Origin: Psoroptes ovis | Taxonomy: Eukaryota; Arthropoda; Arachnida; Sarcoptiformes; Psoroptidae | Reading direction: 5' to 3' | Assembly (NCBI GenBank): GCA_002943765.1 | Contig: PQWQ01000009.1 | Span: 1,116,001-1,180,000 of the forward strand | DNA length: 64,000 bases | Shown here: positions 25,101 through 33,532 of the stretch, in pieces | How positions within the stretch are numbered: the first letter of the stretch is position 1 | Layout of the letters: every line of letters begins with the position of its first letter | The notes under the pieces: generated by a model | What the model saw: the letters and a program-made list of their open reading frames with translations, nothing else | Told to the model about the DNA's origin: nothing | Database searches by the model: none | Made by a program: the position numbers and the translations under genes

Positions 25101-27484
25101 TATTTGATCTTAATTAATTTGAATATTCTCTCATTTTTTTTACTGCCTCGTTAGTCATGCTGAAGATCTTATCGTTACACCATTTGCACAAATACTTGCG
25201 AGCTTACGTAATGTCCGTAATAATTATATTCATATTACAAATGTTCGATATCCAACTAATCGGTATGTATATGTTTATAATTGTCTATTGTTTTGGATTT
25301 CGTTGTTGTATTAATTTTTTTTTCTTTGATGAAAATTTTACAGCCCACGTGAAACTGGACGTCGACCTAGTTATACACAATTACTGCAACAACAGCAACA
25401 AATTCAACAACAACAACAACAGCAACAACAACCACAATCACAATCGAATCAAAATCAAAAACAACAGCAATGTGATGATACAATGTCTAGATTAGCTGTA
25501 GAAACCCTTGAAGAGCTTGATTGGTGTATGGATCAGTTAGAAACGATACAAGCGCATAGATCGGTTGGTGATATGGCCACAAGTAAATTTAGACGAATGT
25601 TGAATAAAGAATTAAGTCATTTTTCGGAGACAAAATCTGGAAGTCAAATTTCTGAATATATTTGCCGAACATTTTTAGGTATTTTATCTTAAACATTTTT
25701 TGAATTGACATTAATATTAATTTAAAATTCAATTATTGAAATCATAGACAAACAAGAAGAATTAGATTTGCCCATACTACAATTTGAAGAAAGTTCAAAA
25801 CAAGGATCAATGGCCATTTCGTCTGGATCTAGTAGTAATACGACGGCTGTAGCATCGCCAGCTGATGTTGCAATATCTGATGCAGCCAAAGTATCTTCAT
25901 CATCAACATCTGCCATACAGCCATTGTCTGGTAAAAATTCTCCTGCACGTGCCATGTCTCATATATCTGGTGTTCGTAAAGCAACACTGACACATGCCAA
26001 TAGTTTGACTAAAATGCCAAGGTTCGGTATTGAAGCTTCGAATGAAGAAGAATTGGCAAAAATATTTGCTGATATGGATAAATGGGGTATCGACCTGTTC
26101 AAAGTGTGCGAATATTCTAATCGCCATCCATTGACTACGGTCATGTATGCCATTTTCAGAGTATGTTCAGTTTAATTGTCATTTAAATAAATTAAATTCA
26201 ATGATTTTTAACTTTCAATTTAGTCACGTGATTTATTGAAAACGTTCCAAATACCTTCACAAACTTTCATTCGATTAATGTTAACATTGGAAGATCATTA
26301 TCATATTGATGTACCATATCATAATAGTATTCATGCAGCTGATGTCGCTCAATCTGTACATGTTTTGTTATTATCACCGGCGTTGGACGTAAGTGAAATT
26401 TAAATTAATTTCATAAAAAAATTGTTCTCATTAAAATTTTTCCCTATCAATTAGTCTGTATTCACTGATCTTGAAATATTGACGGCATTATTTGCTGCTG
26501 CAATACATGATGTTGATCATCCTGGTGTTACGAATCAATTTTTAATAAATTCAAGTTCAGAATTAGCATTAATGTATAATGATGAATCTGTTCTGGAAGC
26601 ACATTCATTAGCGGTTGCATTTAAAGTTTTACAAGATCCTGATTGTGACATATTTATTAATTTAAGTAAAAAACAGCGGCAAACATTGAGAAGAATGTCA
26701 ATCGATATGGTTTTAGCTACAGATATGAGTAAACATATGAGTCTATTAGCTGATCTTAAAACAATGGTTGAAACGAAAAAAGTAGCCGGTTCTGGTGTAT
26801 TATTTTTAGATAATTATACCGAACGTATACAAGTTTTACAAAATATGTTACATTGTGCCGATTTATCTAATCCAACCAAAAAATTGGAATTATACCAAAA
26901 ATGGTGTTCATTATTGATGGAAGAATTTTTTCAACAAGGTGATAAAGAACGATCGATGGGTTTAGAAATATCTCCAATGTGTGATCGTAATAATGCTACG
27001 ATTGAAAAATCACAAGTTGGTTTCATTGATTATATCGGTATGTACTTTTAGATTGAAATAAAAAATTTCATTCATTTTAATTCAAAAAATTTTTTGTTTC
27101 CATTAAATAGTCCATCCATTATGGGAAACATGGGCCGATCTTGTACATCCAGATGCACAAGAAATATTGGATACATTGGAAGAGAATCGTGATTGGTATC
27201 AAAGTATGATACCGGCTAGTCCACCTTCAAATGAAAAAAATGATAATAATAATAACAATAATAATAATGATGAAAATAGTCGTCGTTCATCATTGGCTGC
27301 TGTTGCTGAAAAAATAAAATTTCAAGTAACAATTGAAGAACCTGAAGATGAAGATGATAATGATGATTACAGCATTGATCATCATAATGATAATGAAAAT
27401 AGCGATAATAATGATGATAATTTTCATAGAAATAATAATAATAAATATTCAAATACTGATGGTGATAATGAGGGTGATAAATAA
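1419..27484 (+). CDS. dnc: cAMP-specific 3',5'-cyclic phosphodiesterase, PDE4/dunce family (whole locus, multi-exon)
   Basis: The enzyme hydrolyses cAMP to 5'-AMP and so limits PKA signalling. The six shared exons (25155-25262, 25344-25678, 25748-26160, 26224-26388, 26455-27037, 27111-27484) join in frame, with GT-AG introns of 62-85 bp. With the 5910 start and exon 6276-6446 the product is 781 residues. In that numbering the metal and catalytic residues are His441, His445, His481, Asp482 and Asp599, and the nucleotide-clamping pair is Gln650 and Phe653. The spacings 40, 117 and 51 equal those known for human PDE4D, so the catalytic core has no indel. UCR1 and UCR2, which regulate dimerisation and PKA response, precede it. 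Other starts give about 1230 (1419), 848 (11241) or 1002 (23503) residues. The family call is near certain; isoform structures are inferred from splice sites and phase. Confidence 0.96.
3523..3602 (-). mobile_element. MITE copy, subfamily B, reverse orientation
   Basis: TTAGGTTGTCCGAAAAGTT at the left end and an inverted, slightly mutated copy at the right end (GCGGACAACGTAA). The interior is the reverse complement of that in copies 29075 and 47914. Confidence 0.85.
4504..4583 (-). mobile_element. MITE copy, subfamily A, reverse orientation
   Basis: Perfect left terminal repeat after TA; right end ACTTTTCGAACAACCTA. The interior carries the CTCTGTCTGGTTAAGCGG version of the subfamily A core. 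Confidence 0.9.
5900..6106 (+). CDS. dnc: PDE4/dunce 5' coding exon of the long form
   Basis: ATG at 5910 opens 65 codons ending Arg-Lys-Cys-Phe followed by AG at a donor (AG|GTTGTA, GT at 6107). Joined to exon 6276-6446 it reads C-F-S-F-D-V-D-E, matching the CFDVDNG-type junction of vertebrate long PDE4 forms as I remember them. A clear acceptor (ttctaatttcag, AG 5898-5899) lies only ten bases before the ATG, so this exon is probably internal or preceded by an untranslated exon. The bases 5900-5909 keep the frame open and in phase with the donor at 2962. The peptide is Asn/His/Gln-rich with a basic end. Confidence 0.72.
6276..6446 (+). CDS. dnc: PDE4/dunce exon encoding the first half of UCR1, with the PKA phosphorylation site
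   Basis: The exon lies between acceptor AG 6274-6275 and donor GTAAGT at 6447. It starts SFDVDESGQ and contains the RRESFLYRSDSEYEISPKS segment, almost identical to the UCR1 segment of vertebrate PDE4. The Ser in RRES (residue 96 of the 5910-start form) corresponds to the PKA site that activates long PDE4 isoforms. The exon ends with TC, phase 2, and joins exon 25155 (T-CAT) to read SHAEDLIVTPFAQ. The intron before it is 169 bp; the one after it is about 18.7 kb and contains two further alternative first exons. Confidence 0.93.
6447..11240 (+). other. long intron segment of PDE4/dunce
   Basis: Mostly AT-rich sequence with CA/TG tracts near 8142-8162, 8396-8410, 9330-9344 and 9660-9685 and one MITE (7894-7973). 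The stretch 8530-8960 is less repetitive than its surroundings, but I find no open frame with splice sites in it. A promoter for exon 11241 is expected near the right end; no element is recognisable. Confidence 0.5.
7894..7973 (-). mobile_element. MITE copy, subfamily A, reverse orientation
   Basis: TTAGGTTGTCCGAAAAGTT at left, CGAACAACCTAA at right, TA-rich flanks; lies in a PDE4 intron. Confidence 0.9.
11241..11809 (+). CDS. dnc: PDE4/dunce alternative first coding exon
   Basis: An ATG at 11241 opens 189 codons ending ...DDDQLYY, then TG at a strong donor (TG|GTAAGTG, GT at 11810). The phase is 2, so splicing to exon 25155 gives Tyr-Tyr-Cys-His-Ala-Glu-Asp and continues in frame. The peptide has Gln, Asn and long Ser/Thr runs, with more ordinary ends (MALFPSLNYEC and FQRPPDNNYCNC). 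It lies downstream of exon 6276-6446, so this form lacks the RRES PKA site and the first half of UCR1. No family motif of its own is visible. The assignment rests on strand, splice site, phase and position. Confidence 0.72.
14716..14740. repeat. AG microsatellite
   Basis: About 12 AG units in a PDE4 intron. Confidence 0.95.
15075..15154 (+). mobile_element. MITE copy, subfamily A
   Basis: TTAGGTTGTCCGAAAAGTT to CCGTACAACCTAA, flanked by TA; PDE4 intron. Confidence 0.9.
15603..15684 (+). mobile_element. MITE copy, subfamily A, degraded left end
   Basis: Left end ATTTGGCTGTCCGAAAAGTT, right end ATTCGGACAACCTAA, followed by TA repeats. It lies only about 450 bp after the previous copy. Confidence 0.85.
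17134..17206. repeat. long GT microsatellite
   Basis: About 36 uninterrupted GT units in a PDE4 intron; a good candidate polymorphic marker. Confidence 0.98.
17533..17613 (+). mobile_element. MITE copy, subfamily A
   Basis: TTAGTTTGTCCGAAAAGTT to TTTCCGGACTACGTAA; PDE4 intron. Confidence 0.85.
18025..18104 (+). mobile_element. MITE copy, subfamily A
   Basis: TTAGGCTGTCCAAAAAGTT to TTTCCGGACAATCTG; PDE4 intron. Confidence 0.85.
18247..18281. repeat. ATT microsatellite
   Basis: About 11 ATT units, downstream of the MITE at 18025. Confidence 0.95.
19062..19122. repeat. long GA microsatellite
   Basis: About 30 uninterrupted GA units in a PDE4 intron. Confidence 0.98.
19580..19603. repeat. GAT microsatellite
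   Basis: About eight GAT units. Confidence 0.95.
23364..23502 (+). other. open frame continuous with the 23503 exon, no ATG
   Basis: In the frame of the ATG at 23503 there is no stop back to the TAA at 23344-23346. The translation includes a Cys/Phe-rich stretch (LSKLCSKFCDCFFGLF, codons from 23401) and then an acidic and Ser run, less low-complexity than the usual AT-rich background. There is no in-frame ATG. Possible acceptors are AG 23362-23363 (which would receive a phase-2 exon) and AG 23399-23400 (phase 0). It may be 5'UTR, or coding sequence reached from an upstream exon. Confidence 0.35.
23503..24533 (+). CDS. dnc: PDE4/dunce alternative first coding exon, nearest to the shared core
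   Basis: From ATG 23503, 343 codons end ...SFFWDRLQAAP, then AG at donor AG|GTGAGG (GT at 24534). The phase is 2, so the join to exon 25155 reads AAPSHAEDLIVTPFAQ. The peptide is rich in Thr, Ser, Asn and Asp runs, but its last part (TFSTSALRMKNRSFFWDRL) looks like ordinary folded or interacting sequence. Only about 620 bp separate it from exon 25155. Like the 11241 form it skips the PKA-site exon. The frame stays open upstream of the ATG (see 23364-23502), so the true start could lie elsewhere. Confidence 0.8.
24534..25154 (+). other. intron before the shared PDE4 core
   Basis: AT-rich, ending in a T-rich tract and acceptor AG at 25153-25154. Nothing else recognised. Confidence 0.7.
25155..25262 (+). 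CDS. dnc: PDE4/dunce shared exon, second half of UCR1
   Basis: Enters in phase 2 and encodes HAEDLIVTPFAQILASLRNV and RNNYIHITNV, the conserved C-terminal half of UCR1 that pairs with UCR2. Donor CG|GTATGT (GT at 25263). This is the first exon common to every predicted form. Its length (108) keeps the phase at 2. Confidence 0.96.
25344..25678 (+). CDS. dnc: PDE4/dunce shared exon, linker with polyglutamine and UCR2
   Basis: Acceptor AG 25342-25343. The exon begins with the basic end of UCR1 (PRETGRRPSYTQ), then a Gln-rich linker of about 33 residues, then UCR2 (ETLEELDWCMDQLETIQ, FRRMLNKELSHFSE, SQISEYICRTFL), matching vertebrate PDE4 closely. It ends in phase 1 (G|GTATTT, GT at 25679); the join restores Asp of FLDKQ. 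The Gln tract is encoded by mixed CAA and CAG codons and sits in the linker whose length affects UCR1-UCR2 contact. Confidence 0.96.
25748..26160 (+). CDS. dnc: PDE4/dunce shared exon, end of UCR2 to start of the catalytic domain
   Basis: Acceptor AG 25746-25747. It begins (D)KQEELDLPILQFEESSK, then a Ser/Ala/Thr-rich insert of about 50 residues where vertebrate forms have a short Lys-rich linker, then MSHISGVRKAT, equivalent to the conserved MTQISGVKK segment. The start of the catalytic domain follows (MPRFGIEASNEEELAKIF, DKWGIDLFKVCEY, HPLTTVMYAIF). The donor follows AGA at 26160 in phase 0. Confidence 0.95.
26224..26388 (+). CDS. dnc: PDE4/dunce shared exon, first metal-binding histidine
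   Basis: Encodes SRDLLKTFQIPSQTFIRLM and LEDHYHIDVPYHNSIHAADV. The YHN histidine (residue 441) is the catalytic acid position and the second His (445) binds metal in PDE4 structures. Both ends are phase 0 (55 codons). Donor GTAAGT at 26389. Confidence 0.97.
26455..27037 (+). CDS. dnc: PDE4/dunce shared exon, main catalytic segment
   Basis: Encodes SVFTDLEILTALFAAAIHDV (His481, Asp482 metal ligands), the ATDMSKHMSLLADLK helix, the VETKKV segment corresponding to the ERK-docking KIM of vertebrate PDE4, HCADLSNPTK (Asp599 metal ligand), and EKSQVGFIDYI (purine-clamp Gln650 and Phe653). Identity to vertebrate PDE4 is evident along its whole length. It ends in phase 1 at G|GTATGT (GT at 27038). 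Confidence 0.98.
27111..27484 (+). CDS. dnc: PDE4/dunce terminal coding exon
   Basis: Acceptor AG 27109-27110. Encodes (V)HPLWETWADLVHPDAQEI and the last catalytic helix ending DWYQSMIPASPPS. The Ser-Pro there is where vertebrate PDE4 has its ERK site. KFQVTIEEPEDE resembles the FQFELTLEED docking region. The tail is Asp/Asn-rich and ends Gly-Asp-Lys-stop (TAA 27482-27484). The shared core from 25155 therefore ends in a low-complexity acidic tail, unlike vertebrate C-termini. Confidence 0.96.
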
Positions 27485-27566
27485 AAACAAATTAAAAAAT
27501 GAATTAAAGACTATATATATCATCAAATCATACACACACAAACACATACACACACATCTGCATATA

Positions 27567-27692
27567 AATAAATTGTACACACTTTGACATATTTACCCAC
27601 ACACACACATATAAATATTTGAAAAATATCTATTCAAAAACACTGATTTCATTTTGATAAAACGCGAATATTTGTGAAAAAAACAAAATAAA
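27567..27692 (+). terminator. candidate polyadenylation signals of PDE4/dunce
   Basis: AATAAA occurs at 27567-27572 and again at 27687-27692, 83 and 203 bases after the stop codon. In DNA this AT-rich the hexamer is common by chance, so usage is uncertain. Confidence 0.4.
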
Positions 27693-29074
27693 TAAATAAT
27701 TTATTCATATTACACGTGTAAACCCCCCCCCAAATTGAATTTTTTCAAATCCTTATTTGTTCGTTTTTTTTTTTTGTTCAATAACAATATATATTATATA
27801 AATTATCAATTTCATATTCACGAAATTGAATGTTTGAATGATACGAAACGAATATTTGTTTTTAAAAATATATTTAATTTCATATAAATAAATAATTCAT
27901 TTCTTTCAAATTATTTTTTGTTCAAAATTGTGGTTTATTAATTGGTGAATATTTTTGTTTAAAAGAAATTTCATTTGAATTTCGCTTGATTTTTTTTTTC
28001 TGGCCAACAAAAGATGGTGTCATGGTTATGGTGTTTTATGGTAAATAATTAAACATTTTTTGACACCAACCATTTCAAATGCAAAATAATATTTTAGTCA
28101 TAGACTAAATCTAATCGAAACCTAAAACACTTTTTAAATGCTGGTTTTTATTCATGATAAATTTTTCAAAATTTTCCAAAGATTATTGTCTTTGATTTTG
28201 ATGAATTTTTCAAAATTTTTAGACTAAAGTCTTTGATTTTTTCAAAATTTAGAAAAATTTTCCAAAACTATAGCCTAATATTTTTTCCATCTAAAATTTA
28301 GATTCTAAATCATCATCATATTTTCTCCATTTTTCGTTTGTTATATCTTGTTCATTTTCTTCATTTCAATAAATTACTTTAATTCACAGATCGCCAAACT
28401 TTCGTCTATACACACTATATTCACATAGATATATCAATCAAAATATTTTAGTTTGAAAATTTTTGTCCAGCAATTTTTTTTTTTGCCCGTGAAACAATTT
28501 GAAAAAATTTTGATGATTCAATTTGTAAACAAAACAAATTGTCACACACACACAAACAGACACACGCATATAAAAGGCAATCATTTTATTTTTTGATTGA
28601 CTATGCATTTTTTTAATTCAATTTTTTTTTTACTTTACATATTTTATTTTGTTTGTTTTTATGAAATATTTTTTTTTTATTCGTGTTTGTTTGATTGTCA
28701 TCCAATTTGCTTATTTTGTCTTTGAATATTATTTGCTCATTTTGTTTCATTTGTTTTGGTTCAGTGTTTGTTCATTTATTTTTTCAATATATCATCAAAG
28801 ACCATTTGACCAAAATTATTTCATTTTTAGTATGTGCAAAAATATAAAAAAAATATTTTCAATTCTAAATTGATCATCATCATCAACGATGAAATTAAAG
28901 CAAGAAAAATGAAAAATTCAGAAATTCAGATGACATCAACTCAAATATCGAAATGAAAATGAACGACTGAAACAACAATAATTTCAAACGTAAGTCGATA
29001 AAATTTTATTTTTTCCCTATCTTTTTTTTTCCTTTATATATTTGCTCAGCTTTAGCCTGAGCAATTGTATGGTA

Positions 29075-29153
29075 TTAGGTTGTACGGAAAGTTTTTGCCG
29101 ATTATATCGTAGGAAATCATGAGAAAATCGGCAAGAACTTTTCGGACAACCTT
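29075..29153 (+). mobile_element. MITE copy, subfamily B
   Basis: TTAGGTTGTACGGAAAGTTT to AACTTTTCGGACAACCTTA. The inner sequence GCCGATT pairs with AAAATCGGC, making arms of about 28 bases. Confidence 0.9.
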
Positions 29154-29968
29154 ATAGAATGTGTCCTTTTTTGAAAGGTTTCTCATTTTCCAGCCAGTAA
29201 AAAGCCTGTATGAGAGTATATGGAGAGCAAATGAATTAAGCGTATGAATTTTATAATTTAAGAGTGAAATGAAAATGAAATGAACAAAAAACAATTTCAA
29301 TTTGACACTTGTAAAATTGCCATGAAATTGTTTTTTTTTTTTTGAAATTGTTTCTAAGACATTTCATTTATCCTTTTTTTTGAAAATTTTAGATTTTTCA
29401 ATTTAAATTTTTGTTAAAAGAAAAAAAAAATTCCAAGAAATTTTAGTGAGAGAAATAAAAAACCCATTGAAATAACTGTACACTTTTTGATGTTTAGCTG
29501 CTGCTGCTGCTGCTGCTCAACTTACAGTTCATTTGTCAATCACACTATTTGATATAATAATTTATTTTCTTCATGAATTTTGTTCGATCACCATTCACAT
29601 ATTTATTATTCGGTCTTAATTGTTGATTTTAATCGTTCGAAGCGATTCATTGAATTCATTGTAGCATCCTTAGAAAATTTTCCAAAATGTAATACATTGA
29701 ATCAATTTGATCAATTTGGTCAAATGATTTTTCAGAGCTCATGGTAGCAAAAGTTGCTACATTGTGTTTGTGTTGATTAATTCATTTTATTTCATTTTGT
29801 GTATTGATGCAATACATTTTGTACTGAATTTTGAAAATTTGTATTTATTTATTTATTTATTTATTTATCTATTTTTTAGTCGAATATAATTATAATCAAA
29901 TTGAAATTCTAAATCGATAATTCAACAAACAAACAAACAAACGAAAAATGAAAATGTCTTTCAATTGA

Positions 29969-29969
29969 T

Positions 29970-30000
<31 letters not shown>

Positions 30001-30003
30001 TTT
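29969..30003. repeat. TTTA microsatellite
   Basis: About nine TTTA units directly abutting the heptamer array that follows. Confidence 0.95.
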
Positions 30004-30004
30004 G

Positions 30005-30174
30005 TATTTTCTATTTTCTATTTTCTATTTTCTATTTTCTATTTTCTATTTTCTATTTTCTATTTTCTATTTTCTATTTTCTATTTTCTATTTTCTATTT
30101 TCTATTTTCTATTTTCTATTTTCTATTTTCTATTTTCTATTTTCTATTTTCTATTTTCTATTTTCTGTTTTCTG
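30005..30174. repeat. heptamer satellite, unit TATTTTC
   Basis: About 24 head-to-tail copies of TATTTTC, the last two changed to TGTTTTC. Seven is not a multiple of three, and the + strand frames read through it as a repeating Phe/Tyr/Leu/Ser/Ile peptide without stops; this is not a gene. Confidence 0.98.
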
Positions 30175-30286
30175 TTCAAATTATCATTTTTGAATTAATG
30201 ATGATAATGAATTGAATGAATGAATGAATGAACTTTTTGCCTTTTGAATTTGAACCATTTCTTTATTTGTTGCAATTTGGTATATA

Positions 30287-30368
30287 TTACGCTGTCCGAA
30301 AAGTTCATCCCGCTTAATCGGATAGAGTTGCTTTTGAAAATCGGCCCGAACTTTTCGGACAACCCAAT
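30287..30368 (+). mobile_element. MITE copy, subfamily A
   Basis: TTACGCTGTCCGAAAAGTT to CTTTTCGGACAACCCAA. Confidence 0.9.
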
Positions 30369-30752
30369 GAAAATTTTCGATTTTTTTTTTGTGTGTATGT
30401 AATTTATTCACAATTAAATGGACCGAAACTTTAATTTTTGTTTTTTTGAAAAAAAACTGAAAAAACTGCAAAATTCAAAATGAAAATTTTGTATAAATGG
30501 AAATTTTTTCATTACAAATTAATGAAAATTATAATTAAAAGAATCTCAATTCATTCTCCCCGATTCATTTGCAATTGATTTTGATTATTACCATTTTTTT
30601 CCCATTCTGAGAGTTCAAAAATGAATCAAATCAAATCAAATTCAATAAACACTTTGAATTGATATTTGTTAAGCGTATGCATGCAAGTTTGATCATTTGA
30701 ATCTCCAATAGTTCACACAGTGAAAAAAAAAGTTTATCAAACAGTCATTTAT

Positions 30753-30835
30753 AAGGGTTGTCCGAAAAGTTCAATCCGATTAATCGAATAGAATTGTTCA
30801 TGAAAATCGGCCAGAACTTTTCGGACAACACCTAA
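30753..30835 (+). mobile_element. MITE copy, subfamily A
   Basis: Left end AAGGGTTGTCCGAAAAGTT, right end TTTTCGGACAACACCTAA, with a small insertion in the right terminal repeat. Confidence 0.88.
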
Positions 30836-32568
30836 TGCCTATGTTTTTGGTATATCATTATTTCATTTCATTCGATTTCATTTTGAATTTTTCAAATGTT
30901 CACAAATTGAATTTTTTATTTCAATCAACAATCACCGAATTTGAAAAAAAAAGAATGATCATCATCATTATCATCATCGTTATCATTAAATTTTGTCATC
31001 AATTATGGGGCTAAATATTAATGTGTGTTTCATTTTAATACTTAATTTAATTATATTAAATGATGATTATATATCATTCATTCATTCATTGGTGTGTATA
31101 AGGATGCATAGAATATTCTTTTTTTTTCAATCATTTGAGCTAAATTTTCGCTACAAATTCATCTGTTTTTGCCCAGCAAAGAAAAATGAAAATTATTCTT
31201 AAGGATATATTTTTCCAAGAATCATTTTGATTCTACGAAATGATGATTATGATGATAGGGAATAATTATTACGAGATGAAATTAGAAATCAAATTCAATT
31301 CACTCGGTTGAAAAATGAATTTTCAATAGTCTTTATTTCATCAAGTTTATGGTCGTATGGTTGATAAAATCAAATGATGATGATTTTCGAGAGATAATGT
31401 TTATCTTTGAAAGGGTTCAAATTCATTTAATTACTTTGCTCCAAGCTTTTCGTAGAAATGCCTTTTAGTAAAATTGATATTACGTACTTTCTCGGTCTCT
31501 CTCTGGTGTTTTAATAAGAAAATTATTAGAATATTGTGCAAGATAGGCCAAAACTTTCGACTATTAATTTTCAAAAAATAATTTTCCAATGGTTAATTAC
31601 TGAAAAATTGAAATTCACTAAGTTATGGCCCTAGTACAGTGTGAAAAATTGAAAAAATCATTAGACCATTTCAAGTTAACAAAGGTGTTGTTGTAAGATG
31701 ATGAAAATCTTTAATGAAAAAATAATTATTCAAAATTTAAATTTTCAAAAAATGAAAAAAATTAATTAATGAATCATTTTCTTGTTAATGATACCATACT
31801 CGTATACGTAATATATAATGTAATCGTATAATAAATTATGTTCGAGTCGTTTCACATTTGAACAAAACTTGTCAAAATTAAGTTTTTCACTCGGTAATTC
31901 ACGCGATTTTTCATTAAATTTTACCGTTGAAAATTTCTGTAAATTTTCTTAATTTAAATTTCCTATGTCTGGCGACGATAATCGTTCAAAAATGAACAAC
32001 CAGTACCAGTGTTTTCATGTAAATAAACACACAAACGAAAAATATCATTAAAAGTTGTCTTAATAACGCGACAAATTCGAGTCGTAAAAGTTCAGTCATT
32101 TCACAAAATGAATATAAGACGCCTAGAATATCTATGTTTTCTTTGGGCCAATGTTTCTGGTCCATTGGAAAATTTATTTTTCTTGAAAAAATAAAATCAA
32201 TGAAATTTGAATTCAAATTACTTGATAAAATAAATTTTTATTTTATATCGAATCATAAATACAATGAGCAACACTAAAGCAATAAACGATAACGTACGAT
32301 TGACAATAATCATTTTGCATTATTCGATAACATTTGAATATCTATCTTTTTTTCCATTTCTTTGTATGCATTTATTTTATCATCATTTTGTTTTTTTTCA
32401 ACGAGAGACAATTTCACCAATTGACAAATATATATTGAACATATGATTGAATATATACACACTTATCATCACTTGAAAATCTCATTGATTGTTATTGTTA
32501 TTACCATTGTTCGTTTGTTTGTTTATTTATTATTATTATCATGATTATTACTATTACGACTATTATTA

Positions 32569-32649
32569 TTAGGTTGTCCGAAAAGTTCTTGCCGATTTTC
32601 CGAAGATTTTCTACCGCTATAACCAGCAAAAATTTTTCGGACAGCCTAA
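32569..32649 (-). mobile_element. MITE copy, subfamily B, reverse orientation
   Basis: TTAGGTTGTCCGAAAAGTT to TTTTTCGGACAGCCTAA, inserted in an ATT run; the interior is the reverse of subfamily B. Confidence 0.88.
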
Positions 32650-33207
32650 TATTATTAATGGTCATTTCATCATTTGATCATTACTTAAATAAATTGAAGA
32701 AAAAAAATGACCTTTAAATCTTGTAAAAAAAAAGGTCGAAATTGCCATTATAAATGAGTCTATAGTTCTATTAGTTCCAAATACCAATTTCTGAAAATGT
32801 CTTTTTTTTGATTAATTGATAAGCAAATGAATGGAATGAAATTGAATTCAATTTATTGACTTATTGAATAATATTTCTCACAATTTCTAAAGTCGATTTT
32901 AAAATTGTGATTCAAAAGTTTATGAAGGAAAAACATTTCAAGAAATCAATGATCACACAAACTGAAAGGCAACGAAATTTCAATAGAAAAATGAATTGAA
33001 TTTGAATTTGAAGAAATTGTGTGATGTAAAAAAGCATAAATATTCATATGAATTCTTACAATTCATTTTTTTGAAAAAAAAAGTTTTTTCCCATTTAAAC
33101 ATCATCATCATTATTATGATGATGATACAAGTAACGGGTAAATTATTCCCCGTCGAAATTGTAAATCGTAAATTGAATGCCTTGTTCATTGTTGATTTTT
33201 ATTTTTT

Positions 33208-33290
33208 ATAACAAAATGTCCGAAAAGTTCATTCGGCTTAATCGATAGAGTTGCCCATGAAAATCGGCCAAAACTAACTGGACAACCTAA
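33208..33290 (+). mobile_element. MITE copy, subfamily A, degraded left end
   Basis: Left end AAAATGTCCGAAAAGTTC, right end CTGGACAACCTAA followed by TA. Confidence 0.82.
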
Positions 33291-33451
33291 TATATTTACA
33301 AATGTTTGAAATAAATAAATAAATTTGTTCAATTATTACATTATTGTTATTATTATTATTTGTTATATCCGTTGTCACTCTATTCATTTCGTTTTTCATT
33401 TCATTGTTCGTTATATCATAGTTTGTTTAGTGTTTTGAATTTTCAAAAATA

Positions 33452-33532
33452 TTAGGTTATCCGTAAAGTTTTGGCCGATTTTCATCAAACAACTCTATTT
33501 GATTAAGCCGAATGAACTTTTCGGACAACCTG
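33452..33532 (-). mobile_element. MITE copy, subfamily A, reverse orientation
   Basis: TTAGGTTATCCGTAAAGTT to CTTTTCGGACAACCTGAA. It lies about 160 bp after the previous copy, in the opposite orientation. Confidence 0.88.

Noticed and set aside
29965..30198. Two overlapping ORFs with a Phe/Tyr/Leu/Ser/Ile repeat
   Set aside because: Translation of the heptamer satellite in more than one frame.
31530..31580. GGCCAAAACTTTCG, like a MITE right end
   Set aside because: Too short and lacking both terminal repeats to be called a copy.
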